NCBI RefSeq assembly: GCF_026410085.1
Contig: NZ_CP112866.1
Span: 5,021,001-5,085,000, forward strand
Length of the DNA: 64,000 bases
Origin: Pseudomonas quebecensis
GTDB lineage: Bacteria; Pseudomonadota; Gammaproteobacteria; Pseudomonadales; Pseudomonadaceae
Reading direction: 5' to 3'
The notes beneath the pieces were generated by a model that made no database searches, was not told the DNA's origin, and saw nothing but the letters and a program-made list of their open reading frames with translations. This document shows, one piece after another, positions 9,606-19,509 of this stretch. A program made the translations under genes and the position numbers. Each line of letters begins with the position of its first letter. Position 1 is the first letter of the stretch.

Positions 9606-10688
9606 ATGCGTATTCTCATCACCGGCGGTGCCGGTTTTATTGGCTCTGCCCTTATCCGTCACCTGATCCAAAACACCGAGCATGAAGTGCTCAACCTCGA
9701 CAAACTCACGTATGCCGGCAACCTGGAGTCGCTGACCAGCATCGCGTCCAACAGCCGCTACGAGTTCGTCCAGGCCGATATCATCGACCAGGCCACCGTC
9801 AGCGCCGTGCTGGCGCGCTTCGAGCCCCAGGCCATCATGCACCTGGCCGCCGAATCCCACGTCGACCGTTCGATTGACGGCCCGTCGGATTTTATCCAGA
9901 CCAACATCGTCGGCACCTACAGCCTGCTCGAAGCTACCCGCGCCTATTGGCATAAGCTGGCCGAACCTGCCAAAAGCGCTTTCCGCTTCCATCATATTTC
10001 CACCGATGAAGTGTATGGCGACCTGCACGGGGTGGACGATCTGTTCACCGAGACCACGCCTTACGCACCCAGCTCGCCCTACTCCGCCAGCAAGGCCGCT
10101 TCCGACCATCTGGTGCGCGCCTGGCAGCGTACCTATGGCCTGCCTGTGCTGCTGACCAACTGCTCGAACAACTACGGGCCGTTCCATTTCCCCGAAAAGC
10201 TGATCCCGTTGGTGATTCTCAACGCCCTCGCGGGTAAGCCATTACCGGTCTATGGTGATGGTTTGCAGGTGCGCGACTGGCTGTTCGTCGAAGACCACGC
10301 CCGCGCCCTGCTGAAAGTGGTCACCGAAGGCGTGGTTGGCGAGACCTACAATATCGGCGGGCACAACGAGCAAAAGAACATCGATGTGGTACGCGGTATC
10401 TGCACCCTGCTGGAAGAGCTGGCACCACAGCGGCCCGCAGGCGTCGCGCAATTCAGCGACCTGATCACCTTCGTCAAGGATCGTCCAGGTCACGACCAAC
10501 GCTACGCGATCGACGCCAGCAAGATCGAACGCGAGCTGGGCTGGGTTCCGGAAGAAACCTTCGAAAGCGGCCTGCGCAAAACCGTGCAGTGGTACCTCGA
10601 TAACCTGGAATGGTGCCGCAGGGTCCAGGACGGCAGTTATCAGGGCGAACGTTTGGGCAACACCGACATGAAGGATCTGATTGCATGA
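9606..10688 (+). CDS. rfbB: dTDP-glucose 4,6-dehydratase (RmlB)
   Basis: A short-chain dehydrogenase-type enzyme for the second step of dTDP-L-rhamnose synthesis. [14 protein letters not shown] gives the NAD-binding glycine motif at 7-13, followed by [11 protein letters not shown], the [10 protein letters not shown] block and the catalytic YSASK. The frame is open from 9519, but the ATG at 9606 starts exactly at the family's usual first residues and follows a GGAAAAGG stretch, giving 360 residues. It is the first gene of a tightly overlapping operon. Confidence 0.95.
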   Translation: MRILITGGAGFIGSALIRHLIQNTEHEVLNLDKLTYAGNLESLTSIASNSRYEFVQADIIDQATVSAVLARFEPQAIMHLAAESHVDRSIDGPSDFIQTNIVGTYSLLEATRAYWHKLAEPAKSAFRFHHISTDEVYGDLHGVDDLFTETTPYAPSSPYSASKAASDHLVRAWQRTYGLPVLLTNCSNNYGPFHFPEKLIPLVILNALAGKPLPVYGDGLQVRDWLFVEDHARALLKVVTEGVVGETYNIGGHNEQKNIDVVRGICTLLEELAPQRPAGVAQFSDLITFVKDRPGHDQRYAIDASKIERELGWVPEETFESGLRKTVQWYLDNLEWCRRVQDGSYQGERLGNTDMKDLIA

Positions 10689-11560
10689 TGAAGGGAATCG
10701 TATTGGCCGGTGGCTCCGGCACGCGTTTGCACCCCATTACCCTGGGCGTGTCCAAACAACTGTTGCCGGTGTACGACAAGCCGATGATCTACTACCCGAT
10801 CTCAGTGCTGATGCTGGCGGGGATCAAGGACATCCTGGTGATTTCCACACCGGTGGACTTGCCGCAATACCGCAACCTGCTGGGCGATGGCAGCCAGTTC
10901 GGCGTGCGATTCAGCTACGCGGAGCAGCCGTCGCCTGATGGCTTGGCCCAAGCGTTCATCATCGGCGAAGAGTTTATCGGCGATGATCCGGTCTGTTTGA
11001 TCCTGGGCGACAATATCTTCCACGGTCAGCATTTCGGCGATCAATTGCGCACCGCCGCCAATCGCCCGTCCGGCGCCACGGTATTCGGTTACTGGGTCAA
11101 GGATCCCGAACGTTTCGGTGTGATCGACTTCGACAAGGAAGGCCGTGCGCTGTCCATCGAAGAAAAACCCGCCAAGCCAAGATCCAGCTACGCCGTGACC
11201 GGCCTGTACTTCTATGACAACGATGTGATCAAGATCGCCAAGGCGGTCAAGCCTTCGCCTCGTGGTGAACTGGAGATCACCGACGTCAACAATGCTTATC
11301 TCAAGCGTGGCGACCTGCATGTTGAACGCTTTGGCCGTGGTTTTGCCTGGCTCGACACCGGCACCCACGACAGCTTGCTCGAGGCCTCGACGTACGTGCA
11401 GACCATCGAACATCGCCAAGGGTTGAAAGTGGCATGCCTTGAAGAAATCGCCTACGAAAATGGGTGGATAGACCGCAACCACCTGCTGCAGCGCGCCAAA
11501 TATTTCGGCAAGACCGGCTATGGTCAATACCTGTACTCGCTGGCGGGAGATAGCCAGTGA
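10685..11560 (+). CDS. rfbA: Glucose-1-phosphate thymidylyltransferase (RmlA)
   Basis: Joins glucose-1-phosphate and dTTP to make dTDP-glucose. The N-terminus [17 protein letters not shown] carries the nucleotidyltransferase signature, followed by [15 protein letters not shown] and the metal-binding [10 protein letters not shown]. The start ATG at 10685 overlaps the rfbB stop by four bases (ATGA); the ATG at 10688 is a possible alternative. Its 291 residues match the family. Translational coupling with rfbB is likely. Confidence 0.95.
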   Translation: MMKGIVLAGGSGTRLHPITLGVSKQLLPVYDKPMIYYPISVLMLAGIKDILVISTPVDLPQYRNLLGDGSQFGVRFSYAEQPSPDGLAQAFIIGEEFIGDDPVCLILGDNIFHGQHFGDQLRTAANRPSGATVFGYWVKDPERFGVIDFDKEGRALSIEEKPAKPRSSYAVTGLYFYDNDVIKIAKAVKPSPRGELEITDVNNAYLKRGDLHVERFGRGFAWLDTGTHDSLLEASTYVQTIEHRQGLKVACLEEIAYENGWIDRNHLLQRAKYFGKTGYGQYLYSLAGDSQ

Positions 11561-12102
11561 ACGTGGTTGAAACCTCACTTCCCGGCGTTGTAATCCTCGA
11601 ACCCAAAGTCTTTGGCGACGATCGGGGGTTTTTCTACGAGAGCTTCAACGCCAAGACGTTTAAACAGGCCACGGGGCTCGAACGCAATTTCGTTCAAGAC
11701 AACCATTCGCGCTCGCAAAAAGGCGTGCTGCGGGGTTTGCACTATCAGTTGAAACACACACAGGGAAAACTCGTGCGCGTCACCGCAGGTGAGGTACTCG
11801 ACGTGGCTGTGGACATTCGTCGCAGTTCACCGAACTTCGGCCAATGGGTGAGCGTCCGTTTGTCGGCTCAGAACCATCGTCAGCTTTGGGTGCCCGAAGG
11901 TTTTGCCCATGGGTTCGTGGTGTTGAGCGAATACGCAGAGTTTCTCTACAAGACCACTGATTACTATCAGCCCGGTGCTGAGCGCTGCATCGTGTGGAAC
12001 GACCCAACGCTGGCAATCGATTGGCAACTGACCGAGACGCCGCAACTGTCCGTCAAGGACCAGGCGGGCAAACGTTTGATGGAAGCTGACCTGTTCCCAT
12101 GA
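11557..12102 (+). CDS. rfbC: dTDP-4-dehydrorhamnose 3,5-epimerase (RmlC)
   Basis: A 181-residue cupin-type epimerase. Visible blocks are [11 protein letters not shown] near 21-31, [20 protein letters not shown] with the catalytic histidine, the [17 protein letters not shown] strand pair, and the [10 protein letters not shown] loop. The start overlaps the rfbA stop by four bases. The gene order B-A-C-D differs from the B-D-A-C order known from P. aeruginosa. Confidence 0.95.
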   Translation: MNVVETSLPGVVILEPKVFGDDRGFFYESFNAKTFKQATGLERNFVQDNHSRSQKGVLRGLHYQLKHTQGKLVRVTAGEVLDVAVDIRRSSPNFGQWVSVRLSAQNHRQLWVPEGFAHGFVVLSEYAEFLYKTTDYYQPGAERCIVWNDPTLAIDWQLTETPQLSVKDQAGKRLMEADLFP

Positions 12103-12968
12103 AAATCCTTATCACCGGCCAACACGGTCAAGTCTCCCAGGCGCTGCAGCAGCAGCTCCCCCCGCTCGGCGAGCTGATCGTGCTGGGTCGCGATCAATTG
12201 GATCTGACCAACGCCGACCAGATTCGCCGGCAGGTCCGTGCCCATCGCCCCGACCTGATCATCAATGCCGCCGCCCACACGGCGGTCGACCAGGCCGAAA
12301 GCGAGCCGGAGGTGGCCTTCGCGATCAATGCCACCGCCCCCGGCATCCTGGCTGAAGAGGCCAAGGCCCTGGGCGCGCCGCTGATCCACTACTCCACCGA
12401 CTACGTGTTCGACGGCAGCAAGGCGGCGCCGTACACCGAAGCGGACACGCCGCACCCGTTGGGCGTGTATGGCCAGAGCAAGCTCGCCGGCGAGCAGGCG
12501 ATTACGGCAGTGGGAGGCGAGCACCTGATCCTTCGCACCAGTTGGGTCTACTCCAACCACGGCAAGAACTTCCTGCTGACCATGCAGCGGCTGTTGCAGG
12601 AGAAGCCGCAGATGCGCATCGTCGCCGACCAGATTGGCGCGCCGACCTGGGCCGGTACCATCGCAGGCAGCACCCGCGCCCTGATCGAACGTTGGCAGGC
12701 CGGGGATGCCGGAGCATGGGGGGTCTACCACCTGACCGCCCAGGGTGAAACGTCGTGGTTCGGCTTTGCCGAGGCCATCGGCGAGTACCTGCGGGCCACC
12801 GGCAAAGCCTGCGCCGAGCTGGAAGCCATCCCTTCCAGTGCTTACCCGACGCCCGCCAAACGCCCGTTGAACTCGCGCCTAGACTGCAGCCGTCTGCAAC
12901 GCGAATGGCACGTCAGCCAACCGTACTGGCTGGACGCACTGCGCGAGTGTCTTGCACAGCCGCACTAG
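12099..12968 (+). CDS. rfbD: dTDP-4-dehydrorhamnose reductase (RmlD)
   Basis: The final step to dTDP-L-rhamnose. The 289 residues start [16 protein letters not shown] (nucleotide-binding loop). INAAAHTAVDQAE is near 58-70, STDYVFDG follows, and the catalytic tyrosine/lysine pair is in YGQSKLAGE. The start overlaps the rfbC stop by four bases. It closes the rhamnose operon. dctB starts only 27 bases later, so read-through into the regulator pair is possible. Confidence 0.95.
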   Translation: MKILITGQHGQVSQALQQQLPPLGELIVLGRDQLDLTNADQIRRQVRAHRPDLIINAAAHTAVDQAESEPEVAFAINATAPGILAEEAKALGAPLIHYSTDYVFDGSKAAPYTEADTPHPLGVYGQSKLAGEQAITAVGGEHLILRTSWVYSNHGKNFLLTMQRLLQEKPQMRIVADQIGAPTWAGTIAGSTRALIERWQAGDAGAWGVYHLTAQGETSWFGFAEAIGEYLRATGKACAELEAIPSSAYPTPAKRPLNSRLDCSRLQREWHVSQPYWLDALRECLAQPH

Positions 12969-12973
12969 GCATA

Positions 12974-12997
12974 ATGCGCCTGTACCCACAGGCGCAT
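12974..12997 (+). promoter_or_regulatory. Perfect hairpin over the dctB translation start
   Basis: ATGCGCCTGT, a four-base loop ACCC, then ACAGGCGCAT: a perfect ten-pair stem between rfbD and dctB. There is no T-run, so it is not a typical terminator. Its 3' arm contains the only purine-rich segment before dctB and the first ATG (12996). Confidence 0.5.
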
Positions 12998-14813
12998 GAC
13001 TCCCATGACTCCACCCCTTCCGCGAAGACCCCGCTGGCGCAGCCTCGCGCTGCTGGCGTTGTGCCTGGCACCGCTGCTATGGCCGCTGGAGCACCTGGCC
13101 GAGCGCTACTATCGCAGTGAACTGGCCGGGCAGAACCGTCAGACCCTCGACCTATACGTCGCCAACCTGCTGGGCACCCTGCACCGCTACGAAGTGCTGC
13201 CGCAGATCCTCGGCGACCTGCCCGCCTTGCGCAGCGCACTGGCGGCGCCGCAGGTCAGCACCAATCTGGCCAACGCCAATCAATTGCTCAGGGACGTCGC
13301 CGCGCAGGCCGGTGTGGAGGTGATGTACCTGATGGACACCACCGGCAAGACCCTTGCCGCGTCCAATTGGGACAAACAGGACAGCTTTGTCGGACGCAAT
13401 TTCTCGTTCCGGCCGTATTTCAGCGAAGCCATGGCCGGGCGCCTGGGACGCTTTTTCGGGCTGGGCACCACCTCCGCCAAACGTGGGTATTTTTTCGCCG
13501 CAGCGGTGCGCGATGGGGAAAAAATCATCGGTGTGCTGGTGGTCAAGGTCGACCTGGACCACACCGAAAGCCTGTGGGGCAACACCCCGGAACAACTGCT
13601 GGTCACCGACCACAACGGTGTGGTGATCCTGACCTCACGCCCGCAATGGCGATTTCGCGCCACGCGGCCGCTTACCCCCGAAGAACGCCAGGCCATCATC
13701 GCCATCCAACCCTACCCGACGCGCGACCCACAGCCGCTGAACCTGAGCAGCAGCGCCTGGCTGCGGCAGTCCACGGCCATCGCCGAAACCGGCTGGAATG
13801 TAGAAATTCTCGCGCCGAAATCCTTGATCAGTCGCCCGGTGCGCACCGTGGTGGCCGTGGGCGGCGCGGCGCTGCTGGCGTTGATGCTGTTGCTGGGGTT
13901 GTTGATGCAGCGCCGCCGACATTATCTAGAACGCATCGCTTTCGAAGCCAAGGCCCGCCGCGAACTGGAAATGCGTGTGGCCGAACGGACCAGCGACCTG
14001 GAAGGCCTTAACCGGCGCCTGAAACAGGAGGTGCTGGAACGCGAGCACGCCCAGCAGGAACTGGTACGCGCCCAGGATGACCTGGTGCAGGCCGGCAAGT
14101 TGTCTGCGCTGGGGACCATGTCGGCGAGTATCAGCCATGAACTCAACCAGCCCCTGGCCGCAATCCGCAGCTACGCCGAGAACGCCGAAATCCTGCTCGA
14201 TCATCAGCGCACAGACGACGCGCGCGGCAACCTCAAGCTGATCAGCGAGCTGACCGGGCGCATGGCCTCGATCATCGCCCATCTGCGCGCCTTTGCCCGC
14301 CGCGACCGCCACGCGCCTGAAAGCGTAGCCCTGCAACCCGCGCTCGACGATGCCCTGGCGCTGCTGGCCAAACGTCGCCGCTCGATGGAGGTGGAGCTGA
14401 TCCGCGATCTACCGGAAGCCACGCTATGGGTGCAGGCCGGCGAGACTCGCCTGCGCCAGGTACTGGGCAATCTGCTGGCAAATGCCTTGGACGCACTGAC
14501 CGAAAAAGGCCCGCCGCGCAAACTCTGGCTGAGTGCCGAAACCACCGCCCAGGGCGTCAACCTGTACATTCGCGACAACGGCCCGGGCTTTTGCATGGAA
14601 GCCCTGGGCCGCGCCAGCGAGCCGTTCTACACCACCAAGACGCGCACCCAGGGCCTGGGGCTGGGCCTGGCCATCTGTGAAACGCTGATGCGCGCCTTTG
14701 GTGGCGAACTGTTGTTTGCCAACCACAAGGAAGGCGGCGCGCTGTTAACCTTGAAATTGCGCGCCGGCTCGCCGGGCGTCAGTCTGCAACCGTCCGAGGA
14801 CCGCAGTGTATGA
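12996..14813 (+). CDS. dctB: C4-dicarboxylate-type sensor histidine kinase DctB
   Basis: A 605-residue membrane sensor. It has a TM helix near 18-32, a periplasmic double-PAS (CACHE) region from about 45 to 285 with the family blocks YLMDTTGKTLAASNW and GRNFSFRPYF, and a second TM near 288-305. A coiled-coil linker, an unpaired HisKA domain with H381 in SISHELNQPLAAIRSYAEN, and a HATPase domain with DNGPGF and GLGLGLAIC follow. It autophosphorylates in response to dicarboxylates and phosphorylates DctD. The ATG at 12996 lies inside a hairpin; the ATG at 13005 is an alternative start. No dicarboxylate transporter gene is in the window. Confidence 0.9.
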   Translation: MTPMTPPLPRRPRWRSLALLALCLAPLLWPLEHLAERYYRSELAGQNRQTLDLYVANLLGTLHRYEVLPQILGDLPALRSALAAPQVSTNLANANQLLRDVAAQAGVEVMYLMDTTGKTLAASNWDKQDSFVGRNFSFRPYFSEAMAGRLGRFFGLGTTSAKRGYFFAAAVRDGEKIIGVLVVKVDLDHTESLWGNTPEQLLVTDHNGVVILTSRPQWRFRATRPLTPEERQAIIAIQPYPTRDPQPLNLSSSAWLRQSTAIAETGWNVEILAPKSLISRPVRTVVAVGGAALLALMLLLGLLMQRRRHYLERIAFEAKARRELEMRVAERTSDLEGLNRRLKQEVLEREHAQQELVRAQDDLVQAGKLSALGTMSASISHELNQPLAAIRSYAENAEILLDHQRTDDARGNLKLISELTGRMASIIAHLRAFARRDRHAPESVALQPALDDALALLAKRRRSMEVELIRDLPEATLWVQAGETRLRQVLGNLLANALDALTEKGPPRKLWLSAETTAQGVNLYIRDNGPGFCMEALGRASEPFYTTKTRTQGLGLGLAICETLMRAFGGELLFANHKEGGALLTLKLRAGSPGVSLQPSEDRSV

Positions 14814-16195
14814 GTATCGATAACCAGATTCAGGTGGTGCTGATCGACGACGATCCGCACTTGCGTCAGGCCCTGTGCCAGACCCTGGACCTGGCCGGGC
14901 TGAAAGTCCTGCCACTGGGCGAAGCCACCGGCCTCACCGCACAGCTGTCGCGAGACTGGCCGGGAGTGGTGGTCAGCGATATCCGTATGCCCGGTATTGA
15001 CGGCCTGGAGCTTTTGACCGAACTGCACGGCCAGGACCCGGACCTGCCGGTGCTGTTGATCACCGGCCACGGTGATGTGCCGCTGGCCGTGCAAGCCATG
15101 CGCGCCGGCGCTTACGACTTCCTCGAAAAACCCTTCGCCAGCGACGCCTTGCTCGACAGCGTGCGCCGCGCCCTGGCCCTGCGTCGACTGGTGCTGGACA
15201 ACCGCAGCCTGCGCCTGGCCCTCAGCGACCGCCAGCAACTGAGCACACGCCTGGTGGGGCATTCGCCGCAGATGCTGCGCCTGCGCGAGCAGATCGGCGC
15301 CTTGGCCGCGACCAGGGCCGATGTGCTGATCCTGGGCGAGACCGGCGCCGGTAAAGAAGTGGTGGCGCGCGCGCTGCACGATCTGTCGAGCCGACGCAGC
15401 GGGCCGTTCGTGGCGATCAACGCCGGGGCGCTGGCCGAATCGGTGGTCGAAAGCGAACTGTTCGGCCATGAACCCGGCGCGTTCACCGGCGCACAGAAGC
15501 GCCGCATCGGCAAATTCGAGTTCGCCAATGGCGGCACGTTGTTTCTGGATGAAATCGAAAGCATGAGCCTGGATGTGCAGGTCAAGCTCCTGCGCCTGTT
15601 GCAGGAGCGCGTAGTCGAGCGCCTGGGTGGCAACCAGTTGATCCCGCTGGACATCCGCATCATTGCCGCCACCAAGGAAGACCTGCGCCAGGCCGCTGAC
15701 CAGGGCCGCTTCCGCGCCGACCTGTATTACCGTCTCAACGTCGCGCCGCTGCGCATTCCACCGTTGCGCGAACGCGGCGAGGATGCGCTGATGCTGTTCC
15801 AGCACTTCGCCGACGAAGCCAGCAGCCGCCACGGCCTGCCGCTGCATGAATTGCAACCGGGCCAGCGCGCATTGCTGTTGCGCCACAGCTGGCCGGGTAA
15901 CGTGCGGGAACTGCAGAACGCCGCCGAACGCTTTGCACTGGGCCTGGAACTGGCCCTGGACAGCTCGGCCGACAACCCCACCGGCAGCGTGCTGACATCT
16001 ACACCGGGCGGCTTGAGCGAACAGGTCGAACAGTTCGAAAAAAGCCTGATCGCCGCCGAACTCGCCCGCCCTCACAGCTCCCTGCGCAGCCTTGCCGAAG
16101 CCTTGGGCGTACCGCGCAAGACCTTGCACGACAAACTGCGCAAGCACGGGCTGAACTTCGCCGACAGCACTCATCAGGGTGCCGACGACGAATGA
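14810..16195 (+). CDS. dctD: Sigma-54-dependent response regulator DctD
   Basis: A 461-residue regulator. The receiver domain has the phospho-acceptor D57 in VVSDIRMPG. The AAA+ sigma-54 interaction domain has Walker A GETGAGKE, the GAFTGA loop that contacts sigma-54, Walker B GGTLFLDEIE and the R-finger region, and a Fis-type helix-turn-helix ends the protein (SLAEALGVPRKTLHDKL). It activates sigma-54 promoters, typically for dctA or dctPQM. The start overlaps the dctB stop by four bases. Confidence 0.93.
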   Translation: MSIDNQIQVVLIDDDPHLRQALCQTLDLAGLKVLPLGEATGLTAQLSRDWPGVVVSDIRMPGIDGLELLTELHGQDPDLPVLLITGHGDVPLAVQAMRAGAYDFLEKPFASDALLDSVRRALALRRLVLDNRSLRLALSDRQQLSTRLVGHSPQMLRLREQIGALAATRADVLILGETGAGKEVVARALHDLSSRRSGPFVAINAGALAESVVESELFGHEPGAFTGAQKRRIGKFEFANGGTLFLDEIESMSLDVQVKLLRLLQERVVERLGGNQLIPLDIRIIAATKEDLRQAADQGRFRADLYYRLNVAPLRIPPLRERGEDALMLFQHFADEASSRHGLPLHELQPGQRALLLRHSWPGNVRELQNAAERFALGLELALDSSADNPTGSVLTSTPGGLSEQVEQFEKSLIAAELARPHSSLRSLAEALGVPRKTLHDKLRKHGLNFADSTHQGADDE

Positions 16196-16221
16196 CCCTT
16201 CCCATCCGCCAAGAGGCCGCC

Positions 16222-16677
16222 ATGAGCCGCGACAGCCGTTACCTGGAATCCATCCTTCACCACGACATTCCCCTGACCCGGGAAATGGGGCTCAAGGTGC
16301 TCGACTGGCAACACGGCCAGTTACAGCTGCACCTGCCCTTGCAAGCCAATATCAACCACAAGAGCACCATGTTTGGCGGCAGCCTTTACTGCGGCGCGGT
16401 GCTGGCAGGCTGGGGCTGGCTGCACCTGCAACTGCGCGAAGAAGGCATCGAGGACGGGCATATCGTGATTCAGGAGGGGCAGATCAGCTATCCGCTGCCG
16501 GTGACACGGGACGCCACGGTGATTTGCCAGGCGCCCGAGGACAAGGTGTGGAAGCGCTTTTGCGCGACCTACCAGCGCTATGGTCGGGCGCGGTTGACGT
16601 TGGATACGTGGATCGTGAACGAGGGGAGTGACGAACGAGCGGTCGCCTTCACCGGCCAATACGTTCTGCACCGTTAG
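16222..16677 (+). CDS. Putative hotdog-fold thioesterase (YiiD C-terminal type)
   Basis: About 151 residues from the ATG at 16222, which has AAGAGG six bases upstream. The ATG at 16192, overlapping the dctD stop, would add ten residues. The run INHKSTMFGGSLYCGAVLAGWGWLHL is the long hotdog helix with its preceding loop, followed by beta strands (GQISYPLPVTRDATVIC). This family resembles the C-terminal thioesterase domain of YiiD. Substrate unknown. It follows dctD closely but is probably functionally separate. Confidence 0.75.
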   Translation: MSRDSRYLESILHHDIPLTREMGLKVLDWQHGQLQLHLPLQANINHKSTMFGGSLYCGAVLAGWGWLHLQLREEGIEDGHIVIQEGQISYPLPVTRDATVICQAPEDKVWKRFCATYQRYGRARLTLDTWIVNEGSDERAVAFTGQYVLHR

Positions 16678-16698
16678 AAGCCCATACACAAAACAACT

Positions 16699-16722
16699 CT
16701 GGGAGCGGGCCAGCTCCCCCAG
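16699..16722. repeat. Short palindromic intergenic repeat
   Basis: CTGGGAGC, six bases, GCTCCCCCAG: an imperfect palindrome between convergent genes. It resembles the REP-type GGGAGC elements of fluorescent pseudomonads. Confidence 0.5.
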
Positions 16723-16739
16723 TCAGATTCCTTAAGGTG

Positions 16740-17576
16740 TTAAGAACGCGCCAAGCTCAACAAACGCTCACGCCACGCCGCCTTGGCCGGCAGCGCCAAA
16801 AAGAACGGATTGAGCAGCGATTCACGCGCCGGATAACTGAACGGCGCACCGCTCAACTCCAGTACTTCGCCACCGGCGCCTTCCAGCACGCCCTGGGCGG
16901 CAGCGGTGTCCCATTGCGATGTCGGCGCCAGGCGTGGATAGCAATCGGCACTGCCTTCAGCCAGCAGGCAAAACTTCAGCGAGCTGCCGATATTGGCCAG
17001 CTTCAACTCACCCAACCCCTCACTGAGCCCTTTGAGCAGACGCTCTTGCTCAGGGCTGCTGTGTCGACGACTGGCCACCACCGTAAAGGACTCACCCAGC
17101 CCCGGCGCTTCGCGCACCTGAATCTGTCGAGGGGCTTCGTTGACGTCCGACCGCCACGCTCCCAGGCCAGCGCCACCGAAGTAGCAACGACCACTGGTGG
17201 GCATCGAGACCACGCCAAACACTACGCGCCCTTCTTCGATCAGCGCGATATTGACGGTGAATTCTTCGCTACCGGCGATGAACTCCTTGGTGCCGTCCAG
17301 CGGGTCCACCAGCCACCAGCGCTGCCAGGCGGCACGCACGCTCTGGTCGATATCGGCATCTTCCTCGGAGAGCACCGGGATGCTCGGGTCCAGGGCCGTA
17401 AGGCCGTCGAAAATCAGATGATGGGCCGCCAGGTCCGCTGCCGTGACCGGCGAGTCGTCGGCCTTGGAGGTCACGGCCACATCGGCGCGCCAGTACGGGA
17501 GGATTACTTCTCCGGCCTGCCGGGCCAATTCAATCACAGGGGCAATAAACGGGTGGCCCAGAAACAGTTCGCTCAT
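16740..17576 (-). CDS. cysQ: 3'(2'),5'-bisphosphate nucleotidase
   Basis: A 278-residue inositol-monophosphatase-family enzyme that removes the 3'-phosphate from PAP (and PAPS), recycling the by-product of sulfate assimilation. The metal-binding motifs are visible: the PVTAADLAAH loop, SEEDAD, WWLVDPLDGTKEF (the DPLDGT signature) and the C-terminal WDTAAAQGVLEGAGG. The start overlaps the nudE stop by four bases on the same strand, so the two are cotranscribed. Confidence 0.93.
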   Translation of the reverse strand: MSELFLGHPFIAPVIELARQAGEVILPYWRADVAVTSKADDSPVTAADLAAHHLIFDGLTALDPSIPVLSEEDADIDQSVRAAWQRWWLVDPLDGTKEFIAGSEEFTVNIALIEEGRVVFGVVSMPTSGRCYFGGAGLGAWRSDVNEAPRQIQVREAPGLGESFTVVASRRHSSPEQERLLKGLSEGLGELKLANIGSSLKFCLLAEGSADCYPRLAPTSQWDTAAAQGVLEGAGGEVLELSGAPFSYPARESLLNPFFLALPAKAAWRERLLSLARS

Positions 17577-18139
17577 GCGGTGAAGGCTCCGCGCTGGGTC
17601 AACAGGTCACGAACCAGGTACAGCGCGGCCAGGGCGCGGCCTTCGCTGAATTGCTCGTTCTGCGCCAGGCTCGACAGCTCCCGCAGGTTGACCTTGTCCA
17701 CCCGCATCGGCTCGGGCTCATCGCCTTCCAGGCGCTCTTCATACAAATCGGTGGCCAGCACCACTTGGATTTTCTGGCTCATATAGCCCGGCGACAGCGA
17801 CAGCTCGGTAATGTGCTCCAACTGTCGCGCACCGTAGCCGGCCTCCTCCTTGAGTTCCCGGTCCGCGGCGGCCAGTACGTCCTCGCCGGGCTCGATCAGG
17901 CCCTTGGGCAGTGACACTTCATATTCGTCCGTGCCGCCGCAGTACTCTTCCACCAGCAACGCATGGTCCTCATCGATCATCGCCACGATCATCACTGCGC
18001 CGTAACCCGCACCCCGCCCCACCAGGCGCTCGTAGGTTCGTTCAACGCCATTGGAGAAGCGCAACTGCACTTCCTCCACGCGGAACAAACGGCTACTGGC
18101 GACTATTTCGCGGGCGAGAACAGTGGGTTTCTGGCGCAT
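17573..18139 (-). CDS. nudE: ADP compounds hydrolase NudE
   Basis: A 188-residue Nudix enzyme that hydrolyses ADP-ribose, NADH and Ap3A-type compounds. The Nudix box is GLIEPGEDVLAAADRELKEEAG, with its REL-EE core near residues 94-100. The family start MRQKPTVLAREIV and the LSPGYMSQKIQV block match NudE. It precedes cysQ with an ATGA overlap, a nudE-cysQ order common in gamma-proteobacteria. Divergent from the yrfG-like gene, with an 87-base intergenic region. Confidence 0.92.
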   Translation of the reverse strand: MRQKPTVLAREIVASSRLFRVEEVQLRFSNGVERTYERLVGRGAGYGAVMIVAMIDEDHALLVEEYCGGTDEYEVSLPKGLIEPGEDVLAAADRELKEEAGYGARQLEHITELSLSPGYMSQKIQVVLATDLYEERLEGDEPEPMRVDKVNLRELSSLAQNEQFSEGRALAALYLVRDLLTQRGAFTA

Positions 18140-18226
18140 AAGCGGCTCCTTGGCGTGATCGGGTTACTATACCGTGGCTTTTCTGATTGTCTGCGTCGGA
18201 TATCTTTACTTACGTGAGAACGCCCC

Positions 18227-18889
18227 ATGCCCTCTTTGCCCTGGCACGCCATCGACACCGTCCTGCTGGACATGGACGGCACCCTGCTCGACCTGCATTA
18301 CGACAACCATTTCTGGATGGAACACCTGCCTCAGCATTACGCCGAGTTGCATGGCGTCAGCCGCGCCATGGCTGAGATGGAACTGCAGCCCCTGTTCGAG
18401 CGTAACGCCGGACAGTTGCAATGGTATTGCCTGGACTTCTGGAGCGCGGAACTCAACCTCCCGGTACGCGAACTCAAGCTGGAGACCGCGCACTTGATCG
18501 CCCTGCGCCCGGATGCCGACACGTTTTTGCAGGCCGTCAAACAGGCCGGCAAGCGGGTCATCCTGATCACCAACGCTCACCGCGATTCGCTGTCGTTGAA
18601 GTTGGAACGCATCGAGCTGGCACCCTATTTCGAACGGTTGATCAGCTCCCACGACTACGGTTTCGCCAAGGAAAACCCGCAATTCTGGGACGCTTTGCAA
18701 GCGGATATCGATTTCGACCCGGCCCGCAGCCTGTTTATCGACGACACCCTGCCGATTCTGCGCAGCGCCGGGGCGTTCGGCGTAGGGCATTTGCTGGCGG
18801 TGAAAGAACCGGATAGCAAGAAGGGGCCAAAGGACACGGGCGAGTTTGCAGCGGTGGGCGACTACCGCGATCTCATCGTCGGGCTCTGA
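18227..18889 (+). CDS. yrfG: HAD-family GMP/IMP nucleotidase
   Basis: A 220-residue haloacid-dehalogenase phosphatase. Motif I is LLDMDGTLLD with D15 and D17. Motif II is LITNAHRD, motif III the lysine in FAKENPQFW, and motif IV LFIDDTLPI. The block HYDNHFWMEHLP after motif I is typical of YrfG-type 5'-nucleotidases acting on GMP and IMP. Located next to nudE as in other proteobacteria. Confidence 0.88.
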   Translation: MPSLPWHAIDTVLLDMDGTLLDLHYDNHFWMEHLPQHYAELHGVSRAMAEMELQPLFERNAGQLQWYCLDFWSAELNLPVRELKLETAHLIALRPDADTFLQAVKQAGKRVILITNAHRDSLSLKLERIELAPYFERLISSHDYGFAKENPQFWDALQADIDFDPARSLFIDDTLPILRSAGAFGVGHLLAVKEPDSKKGPKDTGEFAAVGDYRDLIVGL

Positions 18890-18892
18890 ACC

Positions 18893-18924
18893 AATGTGGG
18901 AGGGGGCAAGCCTCCTCCCACATT
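18893..18924. repeat. REP-type palindrome
   Basis: AATGTGGGAGG, a GGGCAAGCC centre, then CCTCCCACATT, between convergent yrfG and the LysM gene. This family recurs in the window at 24389, 26996, 34682, 44590, 48231 and 53883. Confidence 0.7.
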
Positions 18925-18936
18925 TTCAACCCTGTA

Positions 18937-19377
18937 TTACTCAGGAATACGCAGCGTCTGCCCTGGGTAGATTTTGTCCACATCTTTGAGCATTGGCTTA
19001 TTGGCCTCGAAGATTTTGTTGTACTGGTTGGCGTTGCCATACACCGCCAGGGAAATCGCGCTCAGGGTATCGCCCTTTTTCACTACGACGAAACGGGCAG
19101 CGGCAACAGTCGGGCCGGTTACGGTGATCTGGTCATCCACACTGGCCACACCTTGAATGTTACCCAGCGCCAGCAGGATCTTCTCTTTCTCTTCCTGTGT
19201 GGCCACTTCACCGGTGACAGTCACTTTGTCACCCTCCACCGTGGTCTGCACGTTCGGATTACCCAGACCCACCTTGGCTACGTGTTCCTTCAACTGCTCA
19301 CTGGCGTTGGCATTGCCCGGCGTCAACAGGTCGATCAACTTCTCGCCGGCTTCCTTAACAAAGCTTAAAAGACTCAT
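18937..19377 (-). CDS. kbpA: BON and LysM domain protein (KbpA/YgaU-like)
   Basis: A 146-residue protein with a BON domain (about 22-88, [17 protein letters not shown]) and a C-terminal LysM domain (about 95-145, [19 protein letters not shown] ... [11 protein letters not shown]). The same arrangement occurs in E. coli Kbp, a cytoplasmic potassium-binding protein. There is no signal peptide. The ATG at 19377 is chosen over longer in-frame starts because GGAGAG lies eight bases upstream and the known family begins MSLLSF or similar. Confidence 0.88.
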   Translation of the reverse strand: MSLLSFVKEAGEKLIDLLTPGNANASEQLKEHVAKVGLGNPNVQTTVEGDKVTVTGEVATQEEKEKILLALGNIQGVASVDDQITVTGPTVAAARFVVVKKGDTLSAISLAVYGNANQYNKIFEANKPMLKDVDKIYPGQTLRIPE

Positions 19378-19509
19378 GGTGCGCTCTCCTTGGGATTTGA
19401 GTTCCAGATGCCCAAGACTAGACCAGTCATACACAAATGCGTTCCAGCCCGACCAAAGACCCAAACGCGCTAGAATCCCCCCGCCATTGGAATAAGCCCT
19501 GGAGCGAAG

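Noticed and set aside
14627..16174. A 515-residue minus-strand open frame
   Set aside because: Opposite dctD and the end of dctB, which have clear domains and catalytic motifs. The minus translation has none.
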